From Kordia jejudonensis (GTDB lineage Bacteria > Bacteroidota > Bacteroidia > Flavobacteriales > Flavobacteriaceae): DNA of 64,000 nucleotides. A program made the translations under genes and the position numbers. This document shows, one piece after another, positions 61,984 to 64,000 of this stretch. The stretch covers positions 49,752 through 113,751 of the forward strand of contig NZ_LBMG01000021.1 of assembly GCF_001005315.1 (NCBI RefSeq), given 5' to 3'. The number at the start of each line of letters is the position of its first letter. Within the stretch, counting starts at the first letter, position 1. Under the pieces are notes generated by a model that made no database searches, was not told the DNA's origin, and saw only the letters and a program-made list of their open reading frames with translations.

Positions 61984-62580
61984 TTAAGTTGATGCTTGTA
62001 CGCGTTTAAAATAAAAACTAGTATTTGTTCTACGTGTATCTCCTAACAAGATAAGAAATCCTCCCGCAATAAAATCTACGTTAGTTATAATAAGATCATT
62101 ATTTTTTTGAACACCAATTCTAGACTTTTCTACAGTAATATTTCCAAAAATCATTGGAACTCCTTTTATATTCGTTTCTCTGTTTTTAAGATGAATCATG
62201 CCGTTTTTACGAAGTTTCATTTCCATTGTAGTTTGACTTACAACAGTGTTTTTAGATCGATATGTAAATTGAATTTCTGTATCTGACAGTAGTTTTATGT
62301 CTACCGTATAGTTTGTATCTGTGCCTCTTTTGGGGATGATTGTGTTTGTAAAACTATTGACAGTTGTTGCATCTTCGGGATTTTCATATTGAACAATCTC
62401 TCTCTTTCCATACGTGCTCAAATAATAAGCGTTATAGCAGGAAATTTCATAGCGTCCTTCAATAGTTTGAATATTCTCTCGGTCTAATTTTGTGATTTTA
62501 TTTTTAATAATCTTCGTAGAAAATGAAGCACAATTGCTAAAGCAAACAGCTGTCATCATAAGGATGAATATTTTTTTCAT
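61984..62580 (-). CDS. lipoprotein of unknown function (198 aa)
   Basis: SPII signal MKKIFILMMTAVCFSNC with lipobox Cys17. The mature part is beta-rich (YTVDIKLLSDTEIQFTYRSKN, TTMEMKLRKNGMIHLKNRE), about the size of a lipocalin-like domain, but no family is recognised. Co-transcribed with the downstream secreted protein. Confidence 0.75.
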   Translation of the reverse strand: MKKIFILMMTAVCFSNCASFSTKIIKNKITKLDRENIQTIEGRYEISCYNAYYLSTYGKREIVQYENPEDATTVNSFTNTIIPKRGTDTNYTVDIKLLSDTEIQFTYRSKNTVVSQTTMEMKLRKNGMIHLKNRETNIKGVPMIFGNITVEKSRIGVQKNNDLIITNVDFIAGGFLILLGDTRRTNTSFYFKRVQAST

Positions 62581-62662
62581 ATCGAACTTGGTTTTAATGT
62601 GTTATCTCAAAAATATTGTAATAATTACAAGTGTAATTGTAGGAATAGCAATTGAGAATGTT

Positions 62663-62670
62663 TATTTTTG
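62663..62670 (+). promoter_or_regulatory. candidate -7 box of the HTH gene
   Basis: TATTTTTG matches TAnnTTTG and lies 17 bases before the start codon at 62688, implying a very short 5' UTR. A convincing -33 TTG is only approximate. Confidence 0.35.
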
Positions 62671-62687
62671 TGAAAATCGCAAATAGT

Positions 62688-63650
62688 ATGCAAGAGTTCT
62701 TTCTTTCTACATTAAAAACAATAGTGCCTGAAGATGTTTCGCTAATCGACACAGTAGCTGAAGTGTTAGATATTAGTTATGATGCAGCGCATAGACGTAC
62801 AAGTTTAAAAAGCAAACTGTCGTTAGAAGAAGCGGTGAAATTATCGCGTCATTTTAATATGTCTATAGATCAATTGTACGCCATTGGTTTGCAAAATGTA
62901 GTTGCTGTAGAAAAAACACAAGTTATTACCTCGCAAGACGATTTAGAAACCTATTTTGAAGCATCTCATGACAATTTAAAACAAATTTTAGCGATGAAAG
63001 ATTCAGAAATTATCTACTCAGCTAAAGATTTGCCTATATTTTATACGGCTTCTGATAATTTGCTATCACGTTTTAAAATGTATGTTTGGCTGCAATTATT
63101 AAGTGAAGAAAATAAAGTCATTGCGTTTGAAAACTTTGCGCCTTCTGTTTCGTTGGTTGGTTCGGCTTCTCGCTTGGGCGAATTGTACGCAAACTTGAAA
63201 GTGACCGAAATTTGGGATGTAACCACCATTAATAGTACGTTGAAGCAAATTCATTTTTACTATAAATCGACACTGTTAACAAATGATGTTGCTATTAAAC
63301 TCTGTGACGATTTGAAAAAGTTAGTTGAAATGATTGAAGAAAAGGTAGAAAGCGATGAAAATTATCAGCTCTTTTACAACGAACTTTTATTGATGAATAA
63401 TACGGTTTTAGTCAAAACGCCAATGATAAAAACATTGTTTGTGCCGTATACGATTCTTTCCTATTACAAAACCAGTGACACGCTCACATTGACGCAAGTG
63501 GATCAGCATTTGCAGCGACAAATGAAGAGTTCAAAATTATTATCTACCGCAGGAAAAAAAGAGCAACGTATCTTTTTTAACAAGATGTATAAAAAAATCG
63601 ATGCTTTGAAATATTTAATTGATGCGGAGAGTGTATTGGATTTTGAGTGA
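62688..63650 (+). CDS. HTH-domain transcriptional regulator-like protein (320 aa)
   Basis: The N-terminal 65 residues look like a lambda-repressor-type HTH: VAEVLDISYDAAHRRTSLKSKLSLEEAVKLSRHFNMSIDQL. The remainder is an alpha-helical domain of unknown function. No membrane helix. The start MQEFFLSTLK is favoured over an in-frame Met 12 codons upstream, which would lie inside the promoter box. Probably a cytoplasmic regulator; target genes unknown. Last gene in the window. Confidence 0.75.
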   Translation: MQEFFLSTLKTIVPEDVSLIDTVAEVLDISYDAAHRRTSLKSKLSLEEAVKLSRHFNMSIDQLYAIGLQNVVAVEKTQVITSQDDLETYFEASHDNLKQILAMKDSEIIYSAKDLPIFYTASDNLLSRFKMYVWLQLLSEENKVIAFENFAPSVSLVGSASRLGELYANLKVTEIWDVTTINSTLKQIHFYYKSTLLTNDVAIKLCDDLKKLVEMIEEKVESDENYQLFYNELLLMNNTVLVKTPMIKTLFVPYTILSYYKTSDTLTLTQVDQHLQRQMKSSKLLSTAGKKEQRIFFNKMYKKIDALKYLIDAESVLDFE

Positions 63651-63655
63651 TTTTT

Positions 63656-63779
63656 GGTCGCTTTGCTTTTGGGCCTGTTCTCGCGAAGGCGGGAATCTTT
63701 TGGGTCGCTTCGCTTTTGGGTCGCTTCGCTTTTTGGTCGCTTCGCTTTTGGGTCGCTTCGCTTTTGGGTCGCTTCGCTT
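63656..63779. repeat. tandem repeat of a 15-17-bp unit (GGTCGCTTCGCTTTT)
   Basis: Five consecutive units from 63702 to 63779, varying by one or two bases in the G and T runs. A diverged sixth unit (GGTCGCTTTGCTTTT) at 63656-63670 is separated from them by 31 bases holding a palindrome at 63678-63695 (TTCTCGC GAAG GCGGGAA). Confidence 0.8.
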
Positions 63780-63810
63780 AAGTTCTTAAAAAACTTTTTT
63801 ATTTAAATTT

Positions 63811-63845
63811 CAACATTCAACATTCAACATTCAACATTCAACATT
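63811..63845. repeat. tandem heptamer repeat (CAACATT)5
   Basis: Five perfect copies of CAACATT. Simple-sequence array, prone to copy-number change by replication slippage. Confidence 0.85.
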
Positions 63846-64000
63846 TATAATTTAAAATTCCCAAACGTCACTTCGAGTGGATTTGTGAAATAAATTTGTA
63901 TCGAGAAGTACTTTGAAGTTAGATGTGTTTTTTTTTCGTTTACTAATTCAGTCAATTTATTTAATTTTGCACTGTTTATTTTCTTCCAATCAAGTTCGTT

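Larger units (their letters stand above)
63651..64000. other. 350-base non-coding end region with repeats
   Basis: Holds two tandem-repeat arrays, a palindrome and a degenerate copy of the GTTCGAG repeat (near 63871-63908). No ORF or RNA gene is recognised. Confidence 0.55.

Noticed and set aside
63811..63845. Possible CRISPR array at the heptamer repeats
   Set aside because: Units are 7 bp without spacers and there are no cas genes; it is a simple tandem repeat.

Overview
The window is AT-rich chromosomal DNA from a marine-type member of the Flavobacteriaceae (Bacteroidota). The gene set looks most like the genus Kordia, but no rRNA or other decisive marker is present, so the genus is a guess. 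The phylum call rests on several things: a T9SS C-terminal sorting domain, a PorT-family barrel next to ubiE, a TamL-type lipoprotein Omp85, a short primary sigma factor of 287 residues, many SPII lipoproteins, and TTG/TAnnTTTG-like promoters with no clear Shine-Dalgarno sequences. No tRNA, rRNA, CRISPR array, prophage or complete insertion sequence was seen.

Layout. 0-6.5 kb: an orphan RiPP-like precursor, a DEAD-box helicase, a T9SS-exported beta-helix protein, a YitT protein, a second precursor and a sulfatase. 6.7-13.3 kb: poorly characterised envelope genes (PG-binding-like protein, lipoproteins, membrane proteins, a barrel) and a possible decayed small gene. 13.3-18.2 kb: SGNH hydrolase, then a photolyase operon (DUF2256, Cry-DASH, FeS photolyase, DUF2452) behind a dyad promoter. 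18.4-25.5 kb: membrane protein, arylsulfotransferase-like lipoprotein, MtfA-like peptidase, sensorless histidine kinase, rpe, primary sigma factor and queE. 25.7-29.5 kb: a four-gene operon of class I HMG-CoA reductase fused to a phosphotransferase, a CDP-archaeol-synthase-like protein, a CDP-alcohol phosphotransferase and a GtrA-like protein. 29.7-31.9 kb: a membrane AraC regulator and an SDR, with copies of a 37-bp imperfect dyad.

32-64 kb is mostly housekeeping: pnp, rpsO, accD, fbaA, tamL, an RNA methyltransferase, NADAR, porT, ubiE, trkA-trkH, an aminotransferase, a desaturase, rsmG and pruA. An envelope thiol-redox group (DUF6029, TlpA-like, Omp28-like) is followed by the third precursor. 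Near the right end are an NRDE/DUF6695 pair, lipoproteins, an HTH protein and tandem repeats.

The most promising items are: (1) the HMGR-kinase/CarS/CDP-alcohol transferase/GtrA operon, which looks like a dedicated isoprenoid or unusual phospholipid pathway; (2) three orphan GG-leader peptides with Cys-containing cores, two with the same promoter geometry, and no modification enzyme in the window; (3) the 37-bp dyad in four copies, two of which end the same distance from a start codon.
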